Below, one piece after another: positions 11,148 to 20,651 of a stretch of DNA of 24,978 bases. Every line of letters begins with the position of its first letter. Positions within the stretch are counted from its first letter, which is position 1. Source of the DNA: Physocladia obscura (lineage: Eukaryota; Chytridiomycota; Chytridiomycetes; Chytridiales; Chytriomycetaceae); the NCBI GenBank assembly GCA_027596945.1, contig JADGJH010000212.1, forward strand, positions 1 through 24,978, given 5' to 3'. Made by a program: the position numbers and the translations under genes. The notes beneath the pieces were generated by a model, which saw only the letters and a list, made by a program, of their open reading frames with translations, searched no databases and was not told the DNA's origin.

Positions 11148-12798
11148 CTACTTCCTTGAATTTTCCTCCATTTTCTTAAGTTTGACAATCCGCACCAATT
11201 CTTCAATCAACCTCCAACTCCTTTTGTCGCCTGTGCTTTGCAAGTGCAAGAAATTCATTGTGAAGCAAAACGTAATATTATACTCCAGTTCGAAATACAA
11301 AACACTTCCACCAGTTCCTGCACCACCATACCAAACCAAACCCTCACCAACACGCCCAGTATCAAAAGCACCAAAACCAATTTTTTGCATTCCCAACCCA
11401 CACTGCGTCAATTCAAACATCTTAAGTAAAACTTTGTCTTCCATTGGAACTATCGGTTTTAAAGACTCTTCAAAAACAGCGCGCGACACAAGTCCTTGTG
11501 GGCTTCCATTGCCGTTCTTTCCACTGTTACGCACAAGTTCAGCCAAGCGTACTAAAGATCTTGCATTAGTTATGCCGGAAAAAGAAGGTGATGACGATGC
11601 CAGGAGAACTGGATCATTGTAACACCATGGGTTATCCCGAACAGGCCGTTTCGAAAAGTCTGGACCTGAAGCCATCAGCGCAAGGTTTTGTATTGAGCCT
11701 TTGGAAAAATATGCTTTTATCAACGAAGGTGGCACGGGGTACTGTTTTAACGCGAGAAGCAAGCGGCGTGGAGAAAGTCCATAAAATGCTTTTTGCACGA
11801 ATGAGTAACCATCAAGCTGGGCTTTTGTCGCATGGATTTTCTTTGCAACATGTGCCGGAGCCAGCGGAATGCCGTAATGAAATTGAAAAGCCTCCGAAGA
11901 TTCACCAGGAAGTTTTTCTTTATCTTCACCGGATTCAAGGTCACGTTCGTTGATGAGAGGCAGGATTTCTTCGTACATTATATCGCGGACAGTTTTACCG
12001 CTGGTAACACGACGGACTATTTCGTTCAAGTACCAGCCACGCGTAACAGCATGATATGCACTGACAGTTTTACCATCAAAATTATGCGGCTGCTCAGCCA
12101 GCTTGGAGGCAAGACTGTCGAGATCCAAAAGGTCTTCGGGTGTTGGCACGCGTTCCTTATCGAGATACGCAACGCCACCGCGATGAGCAAGAAAATCACC
12201 AATCGTTACATTGGCTTTGTTTCCAGCAGCAAACTCTGGCCAGTATTTCGACATTAAGTCGGAGAGAGCGAGTCTGTTTGTGTTCACTAGATGCATAAAC
12301 ACAAAGCATGTGATGACTTTGGATGTTGAAAACACAAGCTGCAGCGTATCTTGCGTGTACGGCACAGTGAATGAGCGATCGGTAAATCCAGTAGCAATAT
12401 CTGCAACAAGTATTCCATCGACTGCGTCATTAAATTAAGGATGAGTAATTTGGAATTAAGAAATTAGCTGTTAGCATACCGTAAGCCGCAAACTGACAGC
12501 CAAGATCATCACCTGACTCGAAACCAACTTTCAGCAAATCGCGCAGCGTCTCAAAGTCAGGTGCCGTGTAACCAACAACGGTAGCAAAAGGTGGCTTGTT
12601 TATGCCAAACAGCTTGAAACCCGTACTAAGCACTGGCCCATACCGGAAGAAACAGCGATACACAACAACGACAGTAACCAAAGCGGCTATTACTAAAGCC
12701 ATTGCCGCGGTTAATCCACCAACTGCGTCTTCTTGCATGCGCTCAAATTTTTGAGAAAAATTCGCCTGGGAAAATTTTAGGGGGATGGCAACTTTCAA
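11148..12798 (-). CDS. Membrane-anchored beta-lactamase-fold serine hydrolase
   Basis: Exons 12798-12480 and 12421-11148 with one 58-nt intron (12479-12422, phase 1, containing a TGCTAAC branch-like site); product 530 aa. One hydrophobic segment near the N-terminus (about residues 28-48, rich in A, V and I) predicts a single-pass anchor. The rest is a class C beta-lactamase/penicillin-binding-protein-like domain. Ser138-Thr-Ser-Lys141 fits the SxxK catalytic motif, Tyr229 in YHAVTRGW fits the second motif, and a glycine-rich GGAGTGGS near the C-terminus sits where the third motif is expected. The HRGG stretch is also typical of the family. Eukaryotic members (LACTB-like, EstB-like) act as esterases or peptidases rather than in drug resistance; the substrate here is unknown. 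It lies upstream of the carboxylase on the same strand, which alone does not imply shared function. Confidence 0.85.
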
Positions 12799-13324
12799 AA
12801 AATGACTGACCCAAACCTTCGAGTAGTGACGGCATCATGGGAAATTAAAGCGCACAACCGTGCTGATATGAGTAGAATCGACAAAACCAATTCGAATCTG
12901 GATTATCAGGGTTGCGCAGCGCAAAATGCGGTAAGTTTGAATGTAAACCTGCTGATAAGGGTATTGTCTACCGCCGTACAGCGCTATCTGCGCTATGTGG
13001 CGGTAGTTTTCGTTAGTTAGAGTGCTGCCATTTGCTATTGTGTTTATTTATTCAATTCGATTCAATTTTTGGAACCACTTTGATATTTGTTGATTGCAAT
13101 TTGCTGTATCTCGACTCGTAGCCATATTTACTGATTCGCTAGACGCAGCAAACAACTAATTGCTGTTTGTTTAGCCATCTTCGAATTGGATAAGGCAGCT
13201 ACTTGTGGACTGATTAGGTGCAGCTTGTGTGGCATGCAGAGTTGGAAGAAACCAAATTATTGACTCCATCTACGCCTGTATCAACGCAAGTTGCGCATAA
13301 ACAATCCACAGCTTGTACTTATCG
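12799..13324. other. Hydrolase upstream intergenic DNA
   Basis: No supported gene. A 72-codon frame at 12802-13020 on the plus strand has no recognisable features and overlaps the expected hydrolase promoter. CG dinucleotides occur at normal frequency here, unlike the following stretch. Confidence 0.5.
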
Positions 13325-13603
13325 TCATCCTCCCTTTGAAATATTTGCATGACATATTTAATCTTCTGATTTTTTTTTAATTGACTGTTGGTGCTTTTCT
13401 ATGTCATCCTTTGCTTTCCTTTATCTAGTGATTGCTTCCAATAAATACATATTCAAAAAATTAACACATATTTAATAAGAATATATTATTGAACAACTGA
13501 AGTAGCACAGTAACAAAAAAAACAACACTCCCACACAAAAAACAAAACAAATACACATACCCCATGTTCATCAGCTGTCCAGAATTATTAATGGAAGTGA
13601 TTC

Positions 13604-13647
13604 CAAGAGTGTTTAATTTTTTATTATTATTGTGCTTGGGATAGGTT
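13604..13647 (+). repeat. Diverged direct repeat, copy A
   Basis: Aligns to 13788-13829 at roughly 35 of 42 positions by eye. Shared blocks include AGTGTTTA, ATTGT and CTTGG. Several of the differences are G/A transitions. Confidence 0.6.
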
Positions 13648-13725
13648 TGCAGAGATTTGGGGATTTTGGCAGCAATTCACAAATTGTTGCTGAATCTGTC
13701 CAAATCCCCCAACTCTCTAAACACC
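13644..13725. repeat. Imperfect inverted repeat (foldback)
   Basis: The left arm starting at 13651 (AGAGATTTGGGG, then ATTTTGG, CAG) matches the reverse complement of the right arm ending at about 13718 (AGAGAGTTGGGG, then GATTTGG, CAG), with small indels and a short loop around 13675-13685. Weaker pairing may extend outward. Confidence 0.55.
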
Positions 13726-13787
13726 ACACTGCCATCTCCAGAAAGCAAATAATCTTAACTATTTATGCACCTCAACTAAAATAGTGT

Positions 13788-13829
13788 CAAAGTGTTTAGT
13801 TATTTGCTTTATTGTACTTGGAATGGGTT
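13788..13829 (+). repeat. Diverged direct repeat, copy B
   Basis: Partner of 13604-13647; the copies start 184 nt apart and flank the foldback between them. See copy A for the alignment. Confidence 0.6.
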
Positions 13830-14485
13830 GTTGTTGATAATTTTTCTGGGAATCAGTTGTTTTTTCAGGAGTAGTATTTTTGGTTATAGTCCTATGAAAA
13901 TTTGCAACCAACACAGCAGTATTGATTAGTATTGGCACAGTGTGGGAATTTGGGATTTATGTACTATGATTGGTATAATGATAGATTTCATGATTGGGAC
14001 CATTCTCTGGGAATATAATAAATATGCTTAGTAGAAAATTTCTTTCTGGGAGCATGTTCAAAGTACTTTAAAAAGCCATGAGGTATGATTGTAGCCAACT
14101 GGCTTTGGATTTTTGAATATACCGTGAACGTTTTTTTTTCCCAAAATCAAATTGAAATAAATAAGTAAATAATTCATATAAAATCAACCAATAAAGTTAG
14201 CTGGCATCCAATCCAAAAAATTGTATATACTTATGTGAATAATATGTCCAAATTTTAAATAGTTCAAAAACTAGAAAATTGAAGGAGATATGTTTTGAAA
14301 ACAATCTGTATTTTTTGCAGAATCTCAAGACTAGAAACAGCCAGATCAAATTGCATATACAGATCCATTAAAATACTGTTATCTTTAATTCAAACTTAAA
14401 ATGGCTGAATTTGAAGGACTAGATACACTTTGAATATTTGAAGAAACAAAATTTGTCACTTTTTCTGCAAATCTCAAAATCCTGA

Positions 14486-14900
14486 CGGCATCACCACCTG
14501 GGAAAATTCCAACGTAACAAATCAGCATCTTAGTGCTGTTTGAGCCTAGAAAAAACGCACTTTAACTCTGGTTCAACAAGAAGTTTTTCAAGGCAACAAG
14601 TTTGTTGATCAAAAATCCTAAACAGTCAGTGGGCCAATATCAGGTGCTAAAATCAAAAAAAGGTGATACTTCAGCTTGACGAAACCATACGAGGTCAATC
14701 ATTAGGCTCAACAAAAACTAATGTTGCGGTCTTTCTTAAAATAGTAATTCTCTGTCTACGTGAGTGAAGCAATTTCAAAACAAAAAAAAAAAAACCAACA
14801 CAAAGTGAAACATAAAACTACACTCAGGAAACTGAAATTTTAATTTAACTGAACTTAACAATCATAAGCTACAAAAAACTAAGAATCCTTAAATTTAATT
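14486..14900. other. Intergenic DNA downstream of the sugar porter
   Basis: AT-rich, with homopolymer A runs around 14783-14794; CG dinucleotides reappear from 14486. It should contain the 3' untranslated region of the minus-strand porter. No gene or RNA was recognised. Confidence 0.5.
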
Positions 14901-16527
14901 TCAAGCAACAACAACTTTTTTCTCACTCGTTTCATAAGTCTGATCGGGTTCAACCGCTTTCAGCGATTCTTTAACTGCATTAGGTTTGTTGAACAAGGCA
15001 TCCAATTGCTCAAGCGTGCGGCCCTTAGTCTCAACCATTAAGAAGTACACGAAACCAATCCAGACACCATTCCATACCATCTGAACCATGTAGTACTTCC
15101 AGTGCAAGTTACCAAGACCAATAGGATTGACATTGTTGAACAAGAAACCACTGGTTCCCCAGAATACATTCGTAATACCAGCGGCTTTGGCACGAAGTGA
15201 AAAGTTGAAGATTTCGGTTGGATAGAGAGCTTGAAGCGGAGTCCAGTTGCCAGAGAAACCAATTTGCACAATATAGATAGCAAGAACTGCAAAGATAGTT
15301 GCAGTTTTGTTGGGGACTGCGTTTCCATCGTCATCCTGAGTGGCTTTTGTGCAAAGACCCATGACAAGCATGGCAGCAACAGTGATAAAAGTGGCAGACA
15401 AAGCCATCTTGCGACGCCCAAATCGCTCAACAAAGAATAGTGATCCGGTTATTGCAGCGAGGAAAGAGCAGATGTCAATTCCGATTCCAATCCACAATTG
15501 AGTGGCAGAATCGGTGATTCCAGCGTTGGTAAGCATTGGACTAAGATAGTACGAAATAATGCTAACACCAGGGTACCAGGCGATCATCCAAGCAAGCTGA
15601 TTAATTTTGATTAGTTTGAATTTGAGTTTGGTGTGCTGAATTTTTGTGCTTACAAAGAGACGGTGTAAATCAGACTTTTTGGACAAGATTTGAATCAATC
15701 CACGCATACTGCTGGAAAAAGAGTCAGGACGAGTTGCTTCTTCCACAGCAAGAGCGTTTTTGATTTCAGAAACTTGGGACGTGACAATTTCAGCATTTTC
15801 GTCGCCGCCCGCATGGTACTTTGCGAGAATTCTTGTTGCCTCCTCGTCACGACCCTTAAGAATCAAGTAACGAGGAGATTCGGGAAGCAGCCAGATAGTC
15901 AAAACAACAATGACGGAGGGAGTCATTTGTAGGAAGAGAGGCAAACGCCACTTGAGGTCACCAACATAGTCGTTTAGCGACACTACAGTAACGCGCGACA
16001 AGAAGGACCCGGCGTACCAGAAACAGTTGTAGAGACCAACAAGAGTTCCACGAATATGCGGTGGCGAAAGTTCAGCTACGAAAATGGGCGCGGCGCTGAG
16101 AAAATGATTACACTGTAGTTAGCAGAGAAAATAGTTAAAATTAACAAGTATACCTGACAGTAATGGGCAAACCAATCCCGACAATGCAACGACCAACAAT
16201 CAACTGCGTGTCACCAACAGTAGTGCCTTGCAGGATCGCACCAATAATGATAAGAACCGATCCGAACACGAGTGCAAACCTACGTCCACGGAAGTCGACA
16301 ACCCACATGGCTGCAAATCCACCAATGATGTTTCCGACGTTGATGATGGAAGCTAGTCGACCAGTCAAAGTGTCTTGCGCGTTAATACCAAAATAGTCTT
16401 TGAATTCTTGGAACGAAAGCACAGATCCGAACATAGACCCGTCGTAACCGTTGTTCGCAGAGTTGATAAATACCAGAATCAGTATCAAGTACAAAGACCA
16501 GAGGGTCTTTGGCTTCTCCTCTGCCAT
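14901..16527 (-). CDS. MFS sugar porter, fungal lactose-permease-like
   Basis: Exons 16527-16154, 16095-15654 and 15596-14901; introns of 58 nt (phase 2) and 57 nt (phase 0, stop-free); product 503 aa, usual for a 12-helix sugar porter. Signatures in order are NGYDGSMFG near the first helix, DFRGRR in the loop 2-3 position, VGRCIVGIG, PESPR at 196-200 before the central loop, FGRRK at about 331-335, TPLQALYPTE at about 391-400 and VETKGRTLEQLD at about 460-471. The NGYDGS, GITD and TPLQALYP blocks are those I associate with the LAC12/LacP branch of fungal sugar transporters, although that branch also moves other sugars. It lies divergent from a beta-galactosidase, which supports a beta-galactoside substrate. 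The plasma membrane is the expected location. Family is certain; substrate is inferred. Confidence 0.93.
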
Positions 16528-17567
16528 CTTTGTCTTTTCCTTTTCCTAACTTTAAGAGAGGGTATTAGCTTTTAAATCTTTTTCTCTTGGCTTACCACAA
16601 AAATCTTGAGAAGTAAAATTTCGAAAAATTTTTACACGTGATTAAATGACCATTATAGAGGAGTGAGTCACAATCATTATCGCGAATTTAGAACGTATTT
16701 GTTCTTCTTTATAAAATAAGAGAGTAGTTATCATAGATATAGGGGCAATACTTTTGGTACTGTGCATTGAAATACTGGAACAAAATGTGAATTAAATTCA
16801 ATTTTAAGAATAACTTAAAAACAACAAATCGAATAAGACCGGCATACTTTGATGGGCTATTAAGAATTCAGATAACGAAATGTTTACTTTCCCTTAACAG
16901 AAAAAAATTTGCTTCTCAAAAGATGACGTTATCGCTGCTTACTCAGGAAAATCTTTTATTGTCGTCACGGCATGATATATAGTGGAGTTGTTGTATTTGC
17001 ATATTTATGCGAAACTACGCTCATGTCAAAAAACACTCCAACCGGTCACTGATGATAATATATCAATTGGCCATGTGTAAAAATGAAAAGTGAAAATCAT
17101 TGGTAAATTTTTATTTTGGCAAGTAATGCTAAATTAACAAAAAGGAAAATAAATATAGGGATAAATCTAATGGATAAGTGCCCGGTAAACATATTTCGTG
17201 CTATTTTGTAAATTGAGCATGTGATACCCGACCTTTGAAAGTGATGCTATCATGTAATGGTCAACACAAAAACCTATAAGACACTTCAGGGTTGAAAAGC
17301 AGTGAACTACAACAAAAATTTACTCAGAAAGTATCATAATTTTTTTGATTATTCATCTGTGAGAGTGGATAAAAATTCCGGAATTGAAACGGTTTGAGTA
17401 TCAAAAATTTTGGGTGGAATCAAAAGAGGAAAAAAAAGCCGAGAAGAAAATTGATGACATTTGAAAGGACAATCACAACTCAAAGTAGATCAGAAACACA
17501 CTTCAACGCAGAAGGAGCGGAGACAAAAACACTGAAAAACACAACTACAACAACTCGCTACAATAGA
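16528..17567. promoter_or_regulatory. Shared divergent promoter region, porter / beta-galactosidase
   Basis: This is 1040 nt between the two start codons, with no gene of its own and ordinary CpG content. Near the porter start are an E-box CACGTG (16635-16640) and an AP-1/Gcn4-type TGAGTCA (16664-16670). Toward the beta-galactosidase, TTCCGGAA (17376-17383) overlaps a direct CGG-N8-CGG pair (17379-17392), the kind of half-site used by zinc-cluster activators. I found no Gal4-type CGG-N11-CCG. Short motifs like these occur by chance, so they are candidates only. An in-frame ATG at 17454 would extend the enzyme by 38 hydrophilic residues but has a weak context. Confidence 0.4.
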
Positions 17568-19993
17568 ATGACGCAACTGAAAACCCAGAAACACAACGCA
17601 ACCCAAGTTTCGTATGATTCGCATGCTATTCTCATCAATGGCAAGCGTTTGCTGTTCATTTCTGCTGCAATTCACTATCCACGATCAACGCCAGAGGTTT
17701 CATTCGATATTTATTTATTTTTTATCTCGCCAACTTTTCACGTTTTCGATTTGCAGATGTGGCCGAAGATGATGCAGAAAGCGAAAGCTGCGGGGGTCAA
17801 CTGTATCGAGACTTACTTGTTCTGGAATCTCCATGAGAAAGTCAAAGGCAAGCATGACTTTACTGGCAACCTTGACTTCCTGCACTTCATTCAGTGCGCA
17901 CAGGATGCTGGTCTATATGTTATCATTAGAGTGAGTACACCCAAAATTTCCTTAAATTTTTTTGTTTTCCGTTCAATTTGTAATTGTTACTTACTAATAA
18001 TTTATTGTCAGATCGGACCTTACATTTGTGCCGAAACAAACTACGGTGGTTATCCGGCGTGGCTACGCGACATTCCGGGAATTGAAATCCGAACGAACAG
18101 CGAGCCGTACAAGAAAGAGATGGAAAAGTGGGTGCGCGTAGTTGGAAACATGCTACGCCCGACTCTCGCTCCAAATGGAGGGCCAGTTATTCTTTTGCAA
18201 ATTGAAAACGAATACAATCTTGTGGCAAAAAGAAACGGGGAAGAGGTTTGCTTTTTATCAAATAATTTATTTACTGACATCAGCGTTTAACTATTCAAGG
18301 GTCAAAAATATCTTGCTTGGGCGATTCAATTGGCGCAATCTCTTGAACTGACCGTTCCTTGGGTCATGTGTCTTGGAGGCATGCCAGGCGCAATTGAAAC
18401 CATCAACGGTCACTATGGACATGTTTTTGTGGATGAACTACGTGCAGTTAGACCCAATCAACCAATGATTTGGACTGAAAATTGGCCAGGCTGGTACGAC
18501 ACTTGGACTACTCCTCACCGTATTCGTTCTGCTGAAAATGTTGCTTACGGATCTGCACGATTTATTGCACAAGGGTAATAATTCATTGTTAAAAAGCACT
18601 TTTCTGATTTTCTTTTTAACGCAGTGGAACTGGTATCAATTATTATATGTATCACGGTGGAACTAATTTTGAGAAATATTCGTCATTCTTGCAAACTACT
18701 TCATATGATTATGGCGCGCCATTGGATGAGTTCGGATTCGACACAACAAAGTCAAAACACCTCGCCGATTTCCACAGCATTATTTTCAAACATGCAAATA
18801 TGCTTCTTTCAATTGAACACGCACCAACTGGGGTTTCGATTGGTGAAAATTGTCTTCAGTTTACATTTGCCGACACTCTTTCGTTCTTATGCAACGACGC
18901 CGTTGAAGGCACTGAACCAGTTTCAGTCAAAGTTACATTGTTCGGATTTTCTACTCCATTCAATTATGTTCTCCCAGGACGAACAGTTCTTATTATTGAT
19001 GCGAAGACTGGCTCGATATTGTTTGATTCTTCGAAAGTCAAGGAATCATCAATTGTCTCCAAAAAATACACGCCTAGCGGAGTTGCACTTGAGTGGAAGC
19101 AGTGGGTTGAACCACTCCCGAATTTTCGTCCTGTGGTTGGCACACCTCCAGTCACAACAGAAGACCCTGTAGAAATGCTAACGCTGACTAAAGACTTGAC
19201 AGACTACGCATGGTATTCTGTCGCGCTCCCCGCAAACACGAAATCAGTTAAATTCACCGGAGTTTCTGATATTGTCCACCTTTTTGTGAATGACACATAT
19301 GTCGCAACCACGCGTCCAAACTTGGATGAGAACCGCACATCAATTAATGGTGCCGATTTCACCGAAGAATTCAACTTACCTTCGCTTTCTGAACCATCCA
19401 CCCTTAACGTTCTTGTGACGGCTATTGGACTTATCCGAGGCGACTGGATGATTGGCGACACCAATATGGTGAATGAAAAGAAGGGAATTTGGGGCGTCAC
19501 ACAAGTCCAAGTTGAAGGATCAGAGGCCCCTGTTGTCTTGAAAAACTGGACCATACAGCCGTACCTTATTGGCGAACTTCTCGGTTTAGACTCTGCGAAT
19601 GCTCCGACTGTGGCTTCTGTTCTTCCTACCACTACTACTGCTACTGTTGCCGTCGCAGGAATTCCTAGGTGGTATATTTCTGCGCCGTTTGATGTGTCGC
19701 TTGAAAACGATGATGTTGGTTTTACTTTGAATATGAGCTCAATGTACAAGGGTGCTATTTACATCAACGGAAAGAACGTTGGACGCCACTTTATCACGCC
19801 AACATTTCCTTCTGCAGAGGCATTCGCATGGCTTTCCAATGCGGTTACTGAAGCCGAAGTTGGCCCGCCAGTTCAAACCCAGTATCACCTGCCACGAGAA
19901 TACTTGAAGCCTTCCGGCAACACGTTAGTGGTGCTGGAAGAAGGTGCCAAAAACATCGATATTGGAAAAGTTTCCATTGACTTCTGGGCTTGA
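17568..19993 (+). CDS. GH35 beta-galactosidase, plant-like, without signal peptide
   Basis: Hydrolyses terminal beta-galactosides such as lactose. Exons 17568-17696, 17757-17930, 18012-18245, 18300-18574 and 18625-19993; introns of 60, 81, 54 and 50 nt; product 726 aa. GH35 landmarks: ISAAIHYPRSTPE at the N-terminus, completed by splicing to MWPKMM; ETYLFWNLHE; IGPYICAE; the acid/base glutamate in QIENEYN (about Glu168); the nucleophile in WTENWPGW (about Glu239); and NYYMYHGGTNF followed by TTSYDYGAPLDE. The C-terminal beta-sandwich has GAIYINGKNVGRHF and QYHLPREYLKPSGN, as in plant enzymes. The start at 17568 has A at -3 and lies just before the catalytic domain. No signal peptide or hydrophobic segment is visible, even with the upstream extension, so an intracellular enzyme is likely. 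Introns 1 and 2 are in frame and stop-free. AATAAA lies at 20104-20109. Confidence 0.95.
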
Positions 19994-20651
19994 TTATGAT
20001 GTGTTTCAATTTTTATTTTTATTTAGCAAGAATTGTGCGTCACAAGCATGCTCTTTTGAAGAATAGTTTTACAGAAGAAAAAAAGCATAACAACCGGAAT
20101 GTGAATAAATATATTCGCCGGAATACTCTTTCCAAACGAAATAACTCACCAATTTTACTATGAACTTATATTAACCAAAGCATCATTAATTAAAATTAGA
20201 AAGATAGCGATAGAAGGGCTAAGATGTAAAATTATGCTGATATAAACACAATATGTTTAAGAGAGCGATGGTGTATGTATGAAATACAGAAAGTCCATAC
20301 AAAGCATGGATGTGAAGAAAAAATTAAGAACAGGTACATGATTTGAATACAGGGATCAATTTATCATTTCATGTTTTGATAATGTGTAGACCTTCATTCT
20401 TCACAGTTTTGTTCAGGAAAACCAACGTGTATCGCCAACATCACAGATATCTGCAGATAACAGGGAACATAAACAATATTGGGCCAGCCATTGATGTAAC
20501 AGTTTGACTACAGAACAGCACTTCATAAAAACTGCGATTTTATTAATACAATGAGTTTCCACTTGTGCCATAGGAAGTTGCTTTCGAAAAATAAAACTAA
20601 TGAAAAAGAAGATTGCAAATGGAGATTGAATTTTCAGAACTGACTCAAAAA
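19994..20651. other. Intergenic DNA between beta-galactosidase and RPL5
   Basis: Contains the beta-galactosidase 3' untranslated region (AATAAA at 20104-20109) and presumably the RPL5 promoter. A 129-codon minus-strand frame (20802-20413) overlaps it but has no recognisable domain and would be antisense to the RPL5 leader and first intron. An alternative RPL5 start ATG at 20268-20270, directly followed by a GTGTAT donor, falls here. Confidence 0.45.

Larger units (their letters stand above)
13325..14485. repeat. Second CpG-depleted island, probable old repeat
   Basis: Only two CG dinucleotides (14123 and 14129) occur in about 1160 nt, whereas the sequence on both sides carries them freely. 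No coding frame is evident. Inside are a pair of diverged direct repeats (13604-13647 and 13788-13829) and an imperfect foldback (about 13644-13725). CpG loss plus internal repeats suggests a degraded mobile element, but no family can be named. Confidence 0.55.

Noticed and set aside
12802..13020. 72-codon plus-strand frame divergent from the hydrolase
   Set aside because: No domain, and it starts four bases from the hydrolase ATG, where promoter DNA is expected.
17041..17120. C-box-like TGATGAT in the divergent promoter
   Set aside because: No D box at a suitable distance, so a snoRNA is not supported.
17394..17567. N-terminal extension of the beta-galactosidase
   Set aside because: The frame starts at a non-ATG codon; the internal ATG at 17454 has a poor context, and the residues are hydrophilic and outside the GH35 fold.
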